In this document: piece after piece, positions 17,584-25,555 of the stretch
How positions within the stretch are numbered: the stretch's first letter is position 1
Layout of the letters: every line of letters begins with the position of its first letter
NCBI GenBank assembly: GCA_902825985.1
Contig: CADEDC010000011.1
Coordinates: forward strand, 1 to 64,000
From: an uncultured Acidobacteriota bacterium
GTDB taxonomy: Bacteria > Acidobacteriota > Vicinamibacteria > Vicinamibacterales > CAVVIG01
Length of the DNA: 64,000 bases
Direction: 5' to 3'
Notes under the pieces: generated by a model
What the model was told of the DNA's origin: nothing
Database searches by the model: none
What the model saw: the letters and a program-made list of their open reading frames with translations, nothing else
Position numbers and translations under genes: made by a program

Positions 17584-19221
17584 TCAGGCCGACCGGTGCG
17601 GCAACGGCGCCGCGAGCGGGCGGGGGCGGCCGCGCAGGCGGCGAAGCGCCCGGTGCACCCGCCGCATCGCGTTGTCCGGTGGCCGTGTCATCGGCAGCCC
17701 GACGATGCGCAGGTCGATGCCGTCCATCTTCGCCCGCTGCTCGAAGTCGCGAATGATCTCGAGTACGTCGTGATCGAGATGCACGGTGCGTGTCGCGTCG
17801 ATCTCGACGCGTGCCCCGTCGGGGACGTTGGCCAGCGTCTGCCTGATGTTGGCCCGGTTGAGGAATGAGACGTCCTCCGACAGCTGGATGCGGATGACGT
17901 CGCCCGTGCGGTACGGCCGGTTCTCGACGAAGTAGGGGTGGCGATAGTTCGTCAGCAGGATGAAGAACACCGCCACCGCGACGCCGAGCCCGATACCGAC
18001 GAGCAGGTCGGTCAGCAGGATGCCGGTCACGGTGACGACGAACGGCGCGAACTGCGACCAGCCGAGGCGATACATGTCGCCGAACAGCGCCGGCTTGGCC
18101 AGCTTGTAGCCGACCGCGAACAGGATGGCGGCGAGCGCCGCGAGCGGGATGAGGTTCAGCACGCGCGGCATCGCGACGACGGCGGCGAGCAGCAGCGCGC
18201 CGTGCGCGATCGCCGACACCTTCGTGCGGGCTCCCGATTGGATGTTCGCCGAGCTGCGGACGATCACCTGCGTGATCGGCAAACCGCCGATGAGCCCCGA
18301 CACGATGTTGCCGAGCCCCTGCGCCTTCAGCTCCCGATCGGCCGACGTCGTCCGCTTGAACGGGTCCAGCCGATCGGTCGCCTCGACGCAGAGCAGCGTC
18401 TCGAGGCTGGCGACCACCGCGAGCGTCAGTGCGGTCGTGAAGATCGCCGGATTGGTGAGCTGCGAGAAGTCGGGAACCGTGAACAGGCCCAGGAAGCCGG
18501 ACCAGCTCTCGGCGATCGGCAGCTCGACGAGATGCGTCGGCTGGATCACGAGCGCCGGGGCGAACCGCTTGAACGCCTCGTTCAGCGCGATGCCGGTGGC
18601 AACGGCGACCAACGGTCCCTGAACCCAGCGGGAGACCGCCGAGTTCTTCACCACCCGGTCCCAGAGGATGAGCACGGCGAGGGCCAGCAGCGTGACGACC
18701 AGCGCACCCGGTTCGACGACGGCCACCATCTGCCGCAGGGCGGAAAACGTGTTCTCCTCGTTGCCCTGGCTGAACGCCAGCACCCCTTCCGGCGTCGAGT
18801 CGTAGCCGACCGCATGCGGCAACTGCTTGAGGATGATGGTCAGGCCGATGCCGGCCAGCATCCCCTTGATGACGGACGACGGGAAGTAGTACGCGACGAT
18901 GCCAGCTCGCAGGAAGCCGAGTGCGAGCTGGAGCACGCCGGCGAGGACCACCGCCAGCAGAAACGCGTCCCACGCGCCGAGGCGACCGATGGCCTCCAGC
19001 ACGATGACCGCCAGCCCGGCCGCCGGGCCGCTGACGCCGAGTGCCGAACCGGATGCCAGCCCGACAACAATCCCGCCGACGATGCCGGCGATGATGCCCG
19101 CGAAGAGCGGGGCGCCCGAGGCGAGGGCGATGCCCAGGCACAGCGGCGTGGCAACCAGGAAGACGACAATGCTGGCGGGGAGATCGGCCCGGAGATTGTC
19201 AGTGAAACGCGACTCGCGCAT
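17584..19221 (-). CDS. SulP-family anion transporter with STAS domain
   Basis: A 545-aa polytopic inner-membrane transporter of the SulP/SLC26 family. The family carries sulfate, bicarbonate or other anions. About 12 membrane segments span residues 12-420, starting with the family signature LPASIVVFLVATPLCLGIAL; GGLPITQVIVRSSANIQSGA is the conserved central motif. The C-terminal STAS domain (about 440-520) contains ARVEIDATRTVHLDHDVLE. The ATG at 19221 has GAGAGG upstream; a TTG 6 nt earlier is less likely. No carbonic anhydrase or sulfate-assimilation gene is adjacent, so the substrate is open; this subtype is often annotated as a sulfate or bicarbonate transporter. It is transcribed alone and convergent with the TonB receptor gene. 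Confidence 0.9.
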   Translation of the reverse strand: MRESRFTDNLRADLPASIVVFLVATPLCLGIALASGAPLFAGIIAGIVGGIVVGLASGSALGVSGPAAGLAVIVLEAIGRLGAWDAFLLAVVLAGVLQLALGFLRAGIVAYYFPSSVIKGMLAGIGLTIILKQLPHAVGYDSTPEGVLAFSQGNEENTFSALRQMVAVVEPGALVVTLLALAVLILWDRVVKNSAVSRWVQGPLVAVATGIALNEAFKRFAPALVIQPTHLVELPIAESWSGFLGLFTVPDFSQLTNPAIFTTALTLAVVASLETLLCVEATDRLDPFKRTTSADRELKAQGLGNIVSGLIGGLPITQVIVRSSANIQSGARTKVSAIAHGALLLAAVVAMPRVLNLIPLAALAAILFAVGYKLAKPALFGDMYRLGWSQFAPFVVTVTGILLTDLLVGIGLGVAVAVFFILLTNYRHPYFVENRPYRTGDVIRIQLSEDVSFLNRANIRQTLANVPDGARVEIDATRTVHLDHDVLEIIRDFEQRAKMDGIDLRIVGLPMTRPPDNAMRRVHRALRRLRGRPRPLAAPLPHRSA

Positions 19222-19362
19222 AGGCAACCTCTCGAAGATGGTCGACGGCGACCGGCCGGCCGCACTCGGAGGAGGATAGCGAGCCGCCCGTCCAGAGGGG
19301 AAAGAGATAATTCCGAATCGCTCAATCGACTGCGCCTATCCCCGCCGACCGGCGTCACGGGG

Positions 19363-19368
19363 TACACT
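19363..19368 (+). promoter_or_regulatory. -10 box TACACT, probable leaderless start
   Basis: TACACT lies 7 nt before the ATG of the PH-domain gene, which has no Shine-Dalgarno sequence. That spacing would place the transcription start at the start codon itself. No -35 hexamer is recognisable. The same arrangement occurs before four other genes in the window. Confidence 0.45.
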
Positions 19369-19375
19369 CTCCCCC

Positions 19376-19750
19376 ATGGGAATGCTCGCACGCTTGCTGG
19401 GGAACGCCTCGGAGACCGACGTCGCCGACGTCGAGGCCCATCTGGAGCAGATACTCGCGGCGGACGAACAGGTGCAGCGCGCCTTCGCGCTGATCCGCGA
19501 CCTGCTCATCTTCACCGACCGCCGTTTCATCCTCGTCGACAAGCAGGGGATGACCGGCATGAAGACCGAGTACCACTCGATACCCTACCGCGCCATCACC
19601 CGCTTTTCGGTGGAGACCGCCGGACCGACGGATCTCGATTCCGAGCTCCGCATCTGGGTGTCGAGTTCGCCGGCGCCGATCCAGAAGACCTTCCGCCGCG
19701 GCAGCGCGATCTTCGAGGTCCAGCAGGCGCTCGCCACCTATTGCCGCTAG
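19376..19750 (+). CDS. Bacterial PH-domain protein
   Basis: A 124-aa cytoplasmic protein matching the YvbH/DUF1696-type bacterial pleckstrin-homology fold. Helpful features are the N-terminal helix (VADVEAHLEQIL), the strand-rich core LIFTDRRFILVDKQGMTG, the conserved KTEYHSIPYRAITRFSVET and the terminal helix IFEVQQALATYCR. The function of these proteins is not established. The stop codon TAG is supplied by the first bases of the adjoining palindromic repeat (19747-19912), so the original C-terminus may have been altered by insertion. Expression is probably leaderless, because a TACACT box sits 7 nt before the ATG. Confidence 0.85.
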   Translation: MGMLARLLGNASETDVADVEAHLEQILAADEQVQRAFALIRDLLIFTDRRFILVDKQGMTGMKTEYHSIPYRAITRFSVETAGPTDLDSELRIWVSSSPAPIQKTFRRGSAIFEVQQALATYCR

Positions 19751-19912
19751 TCCCCTGGAACCGTGATGACTTGCATAAGTCCCGGCGCGCGGCGCCCGGA
19801 TCGCAAGGCGCGACGACCGAGGATATTGGCCATATCTGAGGGAGGAGCAACGCCGCGAGGCGGGATGCCGCGCCCGGGAATTATGTGAGTCATCACGGTT
19901 CCAGGGGACTAG
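19747..19912. repeat. 166-bp palindromic (MITE/REP-like) element
   Basis: The element is bounded by perfect 24-bp inverted repeats. The left arm is 19747-19770 (starting CTAGTCCCCTGG) and its exact reverse complement is 19889-19912. Complementarity continues imperfectly inward: TTGCATAAGTCCCGG pairs approximately with CCCGGGAATTATGTGA, and the centre is the near-palindrome GATATTGGCCATATC at about 19825-19839. The whole unit could therefore fold into one long hairpin. It encodes no protein, lies between a plus-strand gene and a minus-strand gene remnant, and could be a non-autonomous mobile element, a bidirectional terminator, or both. No target-site duplication is evident. Confidence 0.75.
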
Positions 19913-19921
19913 GTGACGGCG

Positions 19922-20109
19922 CTACCTGACGGTATACGGCAGAAAGACCTGCTGCGGCAGGAAGTCATGGCTGGTTTGCACGGCACACCCGGTCTTGCCC
20001 AGCTCGGCGCTGATCTGGTTCGCGTGAAGCGGCATTCCACCAGCGGCCCCTGCGGCGCGTCCTTCCGGAGGTCGACGATCGCCAGTCGAGCTCCCGGGTG
20101 CTCAACCAT
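19922..20109 (-). pseudogene. Decayed C-terminus of a SAM-dependent methyltransferase
   Basis: Two minus-strand frames together read like the end of a class I methyltransferase. The upstream frame gives HPGARLAIVDLRKDAPQGP, which matches the usual GGRLAIVDLRK strand of such enzymes. After a frameshift near 20020, the second frame gives NQISAELGKTG, then SHDFLPQQVFLPYTVR and a stop at 19924-19922. The SAM-binding N-terminal two-thirds is missing; the universal stress gene ends only 59 bp further on. It is therefore a truncated, frameshifted relic. It begins 10 bp from the palindromic repeat, which may be related to the decay. Confidence 0.5.
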
Positions 20110-20167
20110 CGATCGCTCGGTATCGACGGCATACGCCTTCGGCTTCGCCGCTGAATTCGCCGGCGGA

Positions 20168-20881
20168 CTATGAACCGGGAACGAAGAGCACGGGGCGCGT
20201 GCAGACGCGCAACAGATGTTCAGCCTGATGCATGTGCGTCGGGTTCGCCTGCGGCCACGGTGAGCCGGCCACGACAAGGCTTGCGTCGGTGGCCGCGGCA
20301 GTGTCGGCCAGATGCTCGACATCAGTGACGGACCAGCGGCCGTGCAGGCAGGTCGCCAGTGCCTGCCCATACTCCTGCAACGCGCGATCGCGGGCATCGC
20401 CCGTCCCGGCGATCAGGACCAGCGGTTCCGCGGCGAGTTCGGCGGCACCTTCGTGGACGACGAGGACCGCTTGCTGACTGCTGCGGAGGACGCGCTCGGC
20501 CACCGACCCGAGCCACCATCGACTGACCCCGCGCCGACCGTGCGTGCCCATGACGATGAGGTCACGATTCTGGGCCGCCTGCAGGATCACGTCGACGGCC
20601 GCTCCCTCGACAACCGCGGTGGTGAACGGCTGACGGGTATGGGTCTGGCCGAACCGCCGGAGGTAGTCGATGGCCTGCGTGCGTGCCACCTCACGCTCAC
20701 GCTCGAGGGTGCCGATCTGCTCGGGTGTGAAATACGGTGGCACCTCGAACTGCTCGGCATGCAGCAACTGCAGTTCGGGGACCGCGCACGCGATGGCCAG
20801 CCGTCCCGCCAGCGTGATGGCGCTGCCCGAAGCGGTCCCGAAGTCGACCGGGACGACAATCGACGCAATCTTCCTGGTCAT
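20168..20881 (-). CDS. Universal stress protein (tandem Usp-like)
   Basis: A 237-aa cytoplasmic protein. Residues 1-150 form a classical UspA domain, with the start ASIVVPVDFGTASG and the ATP-binding loop MGTHGRRGVSRWWLGSVAER. The second half is a shorter, degenerate Usp-like segment with SLVVAGSPWPQANP and a final strand RPVLFVPG; it has lost the glycine-rich loop. The ATG at 20881 has AAAGGAG 11 nt upstream and was preferred to further upstream codons in the same frame. Usp proteins support survival under starvation or oxidative stress; the exact role is not readable. A 29-codon membrane-peptide gene lies just upstream on the same strand. Confidence 0.85.
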   Translation of the reverse strand: MTRKIASIVVPVDFGTASGSAITLAGRLAIACAVPELQLLHAEQFEVPPYFTPEQIGTLEREREVARTQAIDYLRRFGQTHTRQPFTTAVVEGAAVDVILQAAQNRDLIVMGTHGRRGVSRWWLGSVAERVLRSSQQAVLVVHEGAAELAAEPLVLIAGTGDARDRALQEYGQALATCLHGRWSVTDVEHLADTAAATDASLVVAGSPWPQANPTHMHQAEHLLRVCTRPVLFVPGS

Positions 20882-20942
20882 GTCAGCAACCGGCTCCTTT
20901 GTCTGGCGGTGGTTCGCCCCGACGGGGCGGATGCGGGACGGC

Positions 20943-21032
20943 TCACGTCGGTACCCCCAGCCGCGGAAGCACGACGCGCTGCAGCAGCAGCCACACGGCG
21001 ACGACAGCCGCAAGTCTCAGGATCTCTTCCAT
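20943..21032 (-). CDS. 29-aa single-pass membrane peptide
   Basis: A short open frame encodes a peptide that starts MEEILRLAAVVAVWLLLQ and ends RVVLPRLGVPT. It has one hydrophobic helix flanked by an acidic N-terminus and a basic C-terminal tail. The composition looks selected rather than random, and the frame lies 61 bp upstream of the universal stress gene on the same strand. A weak GGGGAAG is about 11 nt before the ATG. I recognise no named family. It could be a regulatory membrane peptide; existence as a gene is plausible but unproven. Confidence 0.4.
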   Translation of the reverse strand: MEEILRLAAVVAVWLLLQRVVLPRLGVPT

Positions 21033-21278
21033 AGGTCGCGGGCTTCCCCGCCCGGTTCGCTCACACAGATGCAAGGGCGCGGCATTTCGTCACACCCGCG
21101 GGATTTGTCACCATGCCGCCGGCGCTGCATCTGTGAGGCATCAGCCGACGGCCGTCGCGGGGGATTTTCCAGCGGTCGTGGCTTTTCTCGCGGTCGGCGC
21201 GCGCGCTGGCGCACATTTTCGCCACCCCGTCGCCGTCCGCGATTGGCATCGTCATTGCGCTAGCCAGCGTCAACCCTC

Positions 21279-21611
21279 ATGAACCGCATCTGGGCACTGT
21301 TCGTCATCGTCGCCATGCTGACGCTCTCCGTGTCGCCGTTCGCGGCGACCGTGCATCGCTCCAGCCATGTGATGGACGACTCGTGCCCGATGGTCCATGC
21401 GGAGAACGACGAGCCGTGTATTGGCGCCCCCTGCCCGTGCGATCACGGCAGCGACGGTTCCCTCTTGCCGGCCGGTCCGCTCGCACTGCCGCTGGCGCCT
21501 CGTCAGCTGACGCCTGTCGCGCCCTCGCTTCCACACACCCCCCCTCTCAGCGGTGCGGCGCAGGCCGGATTTCCGCGCGTGCGAGAGCGTCCCCCGTCCC
21601 GTCGCGCCTGA
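21279..21611 (+). CDS. Secreted Cys/His-rich protein of the copper cassette
   Basis: A 110-aa protein with a signal peptide (ALFVIVAMLTLSVSPFAA) and a metal-ligand-rich segment. His26, His30, DDSCPMVHAEND and EPCIGAPCPCDHG supply four Cys, five His and two Met within about 40 residues; the rest is Pro-rich and basic. The layout recalls DUF2946-type proteins that often precede copper TonB receptors. No Shine-Dalgarno sequence is visible before the ATG at 21279. It is followed after 113 bp by the OprC-like receptor, so a periplasmic copper-binding role is inferred. Confidence 0.6.
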   Translation: MNRIWALFVIVAMLTLSVSPFAATVHRSSHVMDDSCPMVHAENDEPCIGAPCPCDHGSDGSLLPAGPLALPLAPRQLTPVAPSLPHTPPLSGAAQAGFPRVRERPPSRRA

Positions 21612-21724
21612 TCCGACGCACACGCGCGATCGCCAGGTGGCGACCCGTGACACATCGACGCGATGTGGCCGGGGTGGGTCTGCCTGGCCAGGATCCGAGG
21701 CTGGTCTCACGGGAGGGAGTTTCC

Positions 21725-24031
21725 ATGGTTACGACATTCGTTCGGGCGGTGGTCACCGCTGTCCTCGTGCCGATGATCGCGATGGCGGCGACGGCGTCGG
21801 CGCAATCACGATTCAGCGTGTCCGGCTCGGTGTCGAGCAGTGACGGAGCCCGGCTGCCACACGCGTCGGTCCTGTTGGTCGATGCGGCGTCTGGCCGTGA
21901 GTTCCGCACCACCAGTGACGATCTCGGATCGTTCTTCCTGGATCGCCTGCCGGCCGGCGACTACGTTCTGGTCGCCGCGTTCCCCGGGCTGGAACCGCGC
22001 ACGATCCAGCCGGTCGCGGTTGGCGCGACGGCGGCGCCGATGCTCACCATCGTGCTCGAACCGGCGCGTGTGCTGGAGATGGTGACGGTGTCGGCCGCCG
22101 TGCCGCGTGACAGCGTCGAGGTCACCGAGGTGCGCGAGAGCTCGGCTCGCGATGTCGGTGAACTGCTGTCCGAACATGCCGGACTGTGGAAGCTGCGCAA
22201 AGGCGCGATCGCCAACGACGTCGTCCTCCGCGGTCTGCAGAGTCGCGACCTCAACATCCTGATCGATGGCGAACGGTTGTACGGCGCCTGTCCGAATCAC
22301 ATGGATCCGCCGGCCTTCCATGTCGACTTCTCGCAAGTCGAACGGGTCGATGTCGGCAAAGGGCCGTTCGACGTACGCTATCAAGGCAGCCTGGGCGGCA
22401 TCGTCAACATCGTCACGCGACGCCCGGACGAAGGATGGCACGCGACCGCAACGGCGGGGCTCGGCTCGTACGGCTATGCCAATCCGTCGACGACGGTGTC
22501 GTACGGGGGCGCGCGGACGTCCGGCCTCGCCGGCGCTTCGTACCGCCGATCCGACCCGTTCCGCGACGGTCGCGGTCAGCTGATGACCGCCGGCGCCGGC
22601 TACCGCACCGACAGCCTCGACTCGGACGCCTTCCGCGCTTCGACCCTCTGGGGCCGCAGCGCGTGGCGTCCGGCCGAGGGTCACCAGCTGGAAATCAGCT
22701 ATACCCGGCAGCGCACCGACCACGTCCTCTACCCGTACTTGTTGATGGACGCCATTTACGACAACGCCGACCGTGCGGCCATTCACTACAACGCGCCGAC
22801 GACCGGGGCGCGGCTGTCTGGAATCAAGGCGCAAGCCTATTACTCGGCGGTCGATCATTGGATGACCGATGCGTATCGCACCTCGTCGACCACGGCGCTG
22901 CGGGCCTATTCCATGGGAACCGACGCCACCACCTACACCGCGGGCGGCCGCGTCGAGGCGGCCGTGATGACCAGCACCGTTGGAGTCGAGCTCTTCCGGC
23001 GCAACTGGAACACGGAGACGGTGATGGCCGGGATGGGCGCCTACGCGCCGCAATACGCCATTCCCGACGTCAACATCGACACGGTCGGCGCGTTCATCGA
23101 GCATGCCCGCCCGCTCTCGTCCTGGGCCTCGCTCGACCTTGGCGGCCGTCTCGATCGCGTCGCCACCGCAGCTGACCCGGCCCGCGCGAACACCGCGCTC
23201 TATGCGGCGTACCACGGCACGACGGCGACATCGCGTAGCGACGTACTGCCGTCCGGCCGCGCCAAGGCGACCTTCCAGCTCTCGAAGCACATCGACCTCG
23301 CGGCCGGCGTCGGTCATACCGCCCGCGTCGCGGAAGGGAACGAGCGGTTCTACGGTCTGCGGCGCATGGGTACCGACTGGGTCGGCAATCCGGGGCTCGC
23401 GCCGGCCAGGAACACCGGCGTGGACGTGTCGCTGTCGCTGCATCGTCCGCGCGTCACGGTGTCGGCGAACGCCTACCTCAACGCCGTGCACGACTACGTC
23501 GCGGTGTATGGTGCGACGCGGCAGCAGATGGTCCCCGGCGTGATGAACACGACCGCGCGTTCGTACGCAAACGTCGACGCGCGGCTCCGCGGCATGGAGG
23601 CAAACGGCACCGTGAAGCTGCGGGCGTTCCTCTCGGTGTCGGGCGACCTCTCGTACGTGCGGGGCACGATGACGCCGGAGCCGTCCATCGGCATCGCGTC
23701 CACCGACCTGACCGAGACGCCGCCGCTGCGCTCACGGCTCCGCATGCGCCTCGACAACAGTCGGGTCTTCGCCGAAGTGGAAGGCGTGGCCAGCGCGGCA
23801 CAGACGCATGTCGATCGCACGCTCGGGGAGTCGACGACACCGTTCTATGCAATCGCCAACCTGTCGGCCGGCCTCCGGCGCGGTCGGCTGTCGGTCACTG
23901 CAGGCGTCGCCAACCTGTTCGATCGCTACTTCGTCGAGCACCTGTCGTATCAGCGCGACCCGTTCCGATCAGGCATCCGCGTTGCCGAGCCTGGGCGCAA
24001 TCTCTTCTCCAGCGTCAGCTGGAAGTTCTGA
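21725..24031 (+). CDS. TonB-dependent copper receptor (OprC-like)
   Basis: A 768-aa outer-membrane receptor: signal peptide, carboxypeptidase-regulatory-like domain (residues 30-120), plug and barrel ending in SSVSWKF. Pseudomonas OprC binds copper through CxxxM and HxM motifs. Both appear here at equivalent places: Cys189 and Met193 in YGACPNHMDPP in the plug, and His378/Met380 in AVDHWMTD in the barrel. This strongly supports copper as substrate. The ATG at 21725 has a GGGAGGGAG ribosome-binding site. It lies in a cassette with a Cys/His-rich exported protein upstream and a CcmH-like protein downstream, which suggests copper supply to exported cuproproteins or cytochrome assembly. Confidence 0.9.
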   Translation: MVTTFVRAVVTAVLVPMIAMAATASAQSRFSVSGSVSSSDGARLPHASVLLVDAASGREFRTTSDDLGSFFLDRLPAGDYVLVAAFPGLEPRTIQPVAVGATAAPMLTIVLEPARVLEMVTVSAAVPRDSVEVTEVRESSARDVGELLSEHAGLWKLRKGAIANDVVLRGLQSRDLNILIDGERLYGACPNHMDPPAFHVDFSQVERVDVGKGPFDVRYQGSLGGIVNIVTRRPDEGWHATATAGLGSYGYANPSTTVSYGGARTSGLAGASYRRSDPFRDGRGQLMTAGAGYRTDSLDSDAFRASTLWGRSAWRPAEGHQLEISYTRQRTDHVLYPYLLMDAIYDNADRAAIHYNAPTTGARLSGIKAQAYYSAVDHWMTDAYRTSSTTALRAYSMGTDATTYTAGGRVEAAVMTSTVGVELFRRNWNTETVMAGMGAYAPQYAIPDVNIDTVGAFIEHARPLSSWASLDLGGRLDRVATAADPARANTALYAAYHGTTATSRSDVLPSGRAKATFQLSKHIDLAAGVGHTARVAEGNERFYGLRRMGTDWVGNPGLAPARNTGVDVSLSLHRPRVTVSANAYLNAVHDYVAVYGATRQQMVPGVMNTTARSYANVDARLRGMEANGTVKLRAFLSVSGDLSYVRGTMTPEPSIGIASTDLTETPPLRSRLRMRLDNSRVFAEVEGVASAAQTHVDRTLGESTTPFYAIANLSAGLRRGRLSVTAGVANLFDRYFVEHLSYQRDPFRSGIRVAEPGRNLFSSVSWKF

Positions 24032-24139
24032 GGCTGTAACAAGGGCCCGCCATTCTGCATCGCTCCGATAGCGGCGTGTCCGGATTCACCGGACGCGCCG
24101 CGGGGTTGACCAACCGCACGTGGCGGCAGGAGGGGTGTG

Positions 24140-24643
24140 ATGAGGAGGCTGGCGCTTGCCGTCCTGGTCGCGGTTGGCATGGCGACGGGGCTGGACGCCG
24201 ACACCCGTCGGCGGGCCGGCGACGAATCCAGCGATACGGCGTTGACGCGCGAGGCCCAGACCGTGGCGGCCATGCTGATGGCGCCGTGCTGCTACTCGCA
24301 GCAGGCCTCGGTGCACCAGTCGGACGCCGCCGAGCAGGTGCGGCTCGACGTTCGCGCTCGCCTCGGCCGTGGCGAGACGCGGGCCCGGATTCTCGAGGCG
24401 TACGTGGCGCGCTACGGCAAGCGGATTCTCGCGGAGCCACCGGCCACCGGATTCGACCGCTCGCTGTACATCCTGCCCGTCGTCGTGTTCGGCCTGAGCC
24501 TCGGGCTCGTGGCGATCGTGCTGCGTCGCTCCTCTCGGCGGCCGTCCGAAGGCACGGCCGGCCCCACCGGGGCAGACGAGCACGACGAGGTGCCCGCAAC
24601 CGTCCAGCGGCAACTCGACGACGAGCTGCGCGATCTGGACTAG
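24140..24643 (+). CDS. CcmH-like cytochrome c maturation protein, CC variant
   Basis: A 167-aa membrane-anchored periplasmic protein of the CcmH/CycL type. The family holds apocytochrome thiols reduced for haem attachment, normally with an LRCxxCQ motif. Here the equivalent place reads MLMAPCCYSQQASVHQS, with adjacent cysteines 50-51. The rest of the family pattern is kept: VRLDVRARLGRGETRARILEAYVARYGKRILAEPP, followed by one transmembrane helix (ILPVVVFGLSLGLVAIVL) and an acidic tail. The ATG at 24140 follows CAGGAGGGG; a GTG 3 nt earlier is possible. It follows the copper receptor by about 108 bp on the same strand. No other ccm gene is in the window. Confidence 0.75.
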   Translation: MRRLALAVLVAVGMATGLDADTRRRAGDESSDTALTREAQTVAAMLMAPCCYSQQASVHQSDAAEQVRLDVRARLGRGETRARILEAYVARYGKRILAEPPATGFDRSLYILPVVVFGLSLGLVAIVLRRSSRRPSEGTAGPTGADEHDEVPATVQRQLDDELRDLD

Positions 24644-24871
24644 ACGAGCTGCCGTCCGCACTCTGGACCAGTCGAGCTGCCGCCAAGGACCACAATCGGT
24701 TCGCTTTGTGATACCCCGTCACCTCGGGCCCGTCGCTGCATCTCTCACGCAGGGGATCGCCGGCGTCCTCGCGGTTCACCGATAGCCGGTCATCGCTGGC
24801 GGACGGCGCTGGCGCCCGCAGCGTGGACCGGTTACCTCATGCGGACCCACTCAGCTTCCAGGAGCACTTCC

Positions 24872-25312
24872 ATGATCAATGCACACCTTATCCGACGCTG
24901 GGCTCTGTTCGCGGGCCTCGCGATGATCGCTGGCGCGTCCACCGCGGCGGCACAACGCGGCGGCGGAATGGGCACGCCGCGCTACGATTCGGCCACGGAG
25001 ACGACAATCACCGGTACGGTGACCGAGGTCCAGTCGCATCAAGGTCGCATGAATCGTACGGGTGTTCACCTGATGGTTCAGACAGCGACCGGCACGATCG
25101 ACGTGCACGTCGCCCCGACCGCGTGGCTGGCGGAGCACCACCACGAGTTCAGCACGGGCGACACCGTGACGGTTGTCGGTTCGCTCGTCACCATCGATGA
25201 GACGAAGGCGCTGCTGGCGCGCGAGATCACCCGTGGCGCCGCGACCGTCACCCTGCGCGACAAGAGCGGCCGTCCCGAGTGGGCACGGGCGCGCGGCCGT
25301 CGTCAGTCGTAG
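24872..25312 (+). CDS. Secreted OB-fold-like protein
   Basis: A 146-aa exported protein with a signal peptide (FAGLAMIAGASTAAAQ) and a small beta-rich domain (TTITGTVTEVQSH, GVHLMVQTATGTIDVHVAP, DTVTVVGSLVTID, TLRDKSGRPEWA). It resembles an OB-fold of the kind found in many short Acidobacteriota exported proteins. Three successive His (AEHHHEF) and a His pair at each end could bind metal, but this is not established. The ATG at 24872 has AGGAG 11 nt upstream. It may belong to the copper cassette, 228 bp downstream of the CcmH-like gene, though it could be independent. Confidence 0.6.
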   Translation: MINAHLIRRWALFAGLAMIAGASTAAAQRGGGMGTPRYDSATETTITGTVTEVQSHQGRMNRTGVHLMVQTATGTIDVHVAPTAWLAEHHHEFSTGDTVTVVGSLVTIDETKALLAREITRGAATVTLRDKSGRPEWARARGRRQS

Positions 25313-25555
25313 GGACCGCCCTCGGAGGGTCGCCTCATCTGACGGCCCTCCACGTCATCTCCCGGCCGAGGTCGCGGCACCGGGCACGCCGGCCCAGAGT
25401 GTGCCTCACCGGCCATCGTCACCCTCTCCTCCAGTGTTTGCCCGATTCCGTCCGGGCGCGACCAGAGTTACCGTCAGATGTCACGCCGGACGCGACCCGG
25501 TCGCATTGCGCGCCGGGTGGCGCGCCGAAATCGCGGCGTCCATGGAGGAACGGAC

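Noticed and set aside
17584-19221. SulP transporter as a carbon-concentrating unit
   Set aside because: No carbonic anhydrase or partner gene is adjacent; only the family can be stated.
17938-19839. 633-codon plus-strand open frame over the SulP gene
   Set aside because: Low-complexity Arg/Asp/Gln sequence with no domain; the minus-strand frame is a complete transporter.
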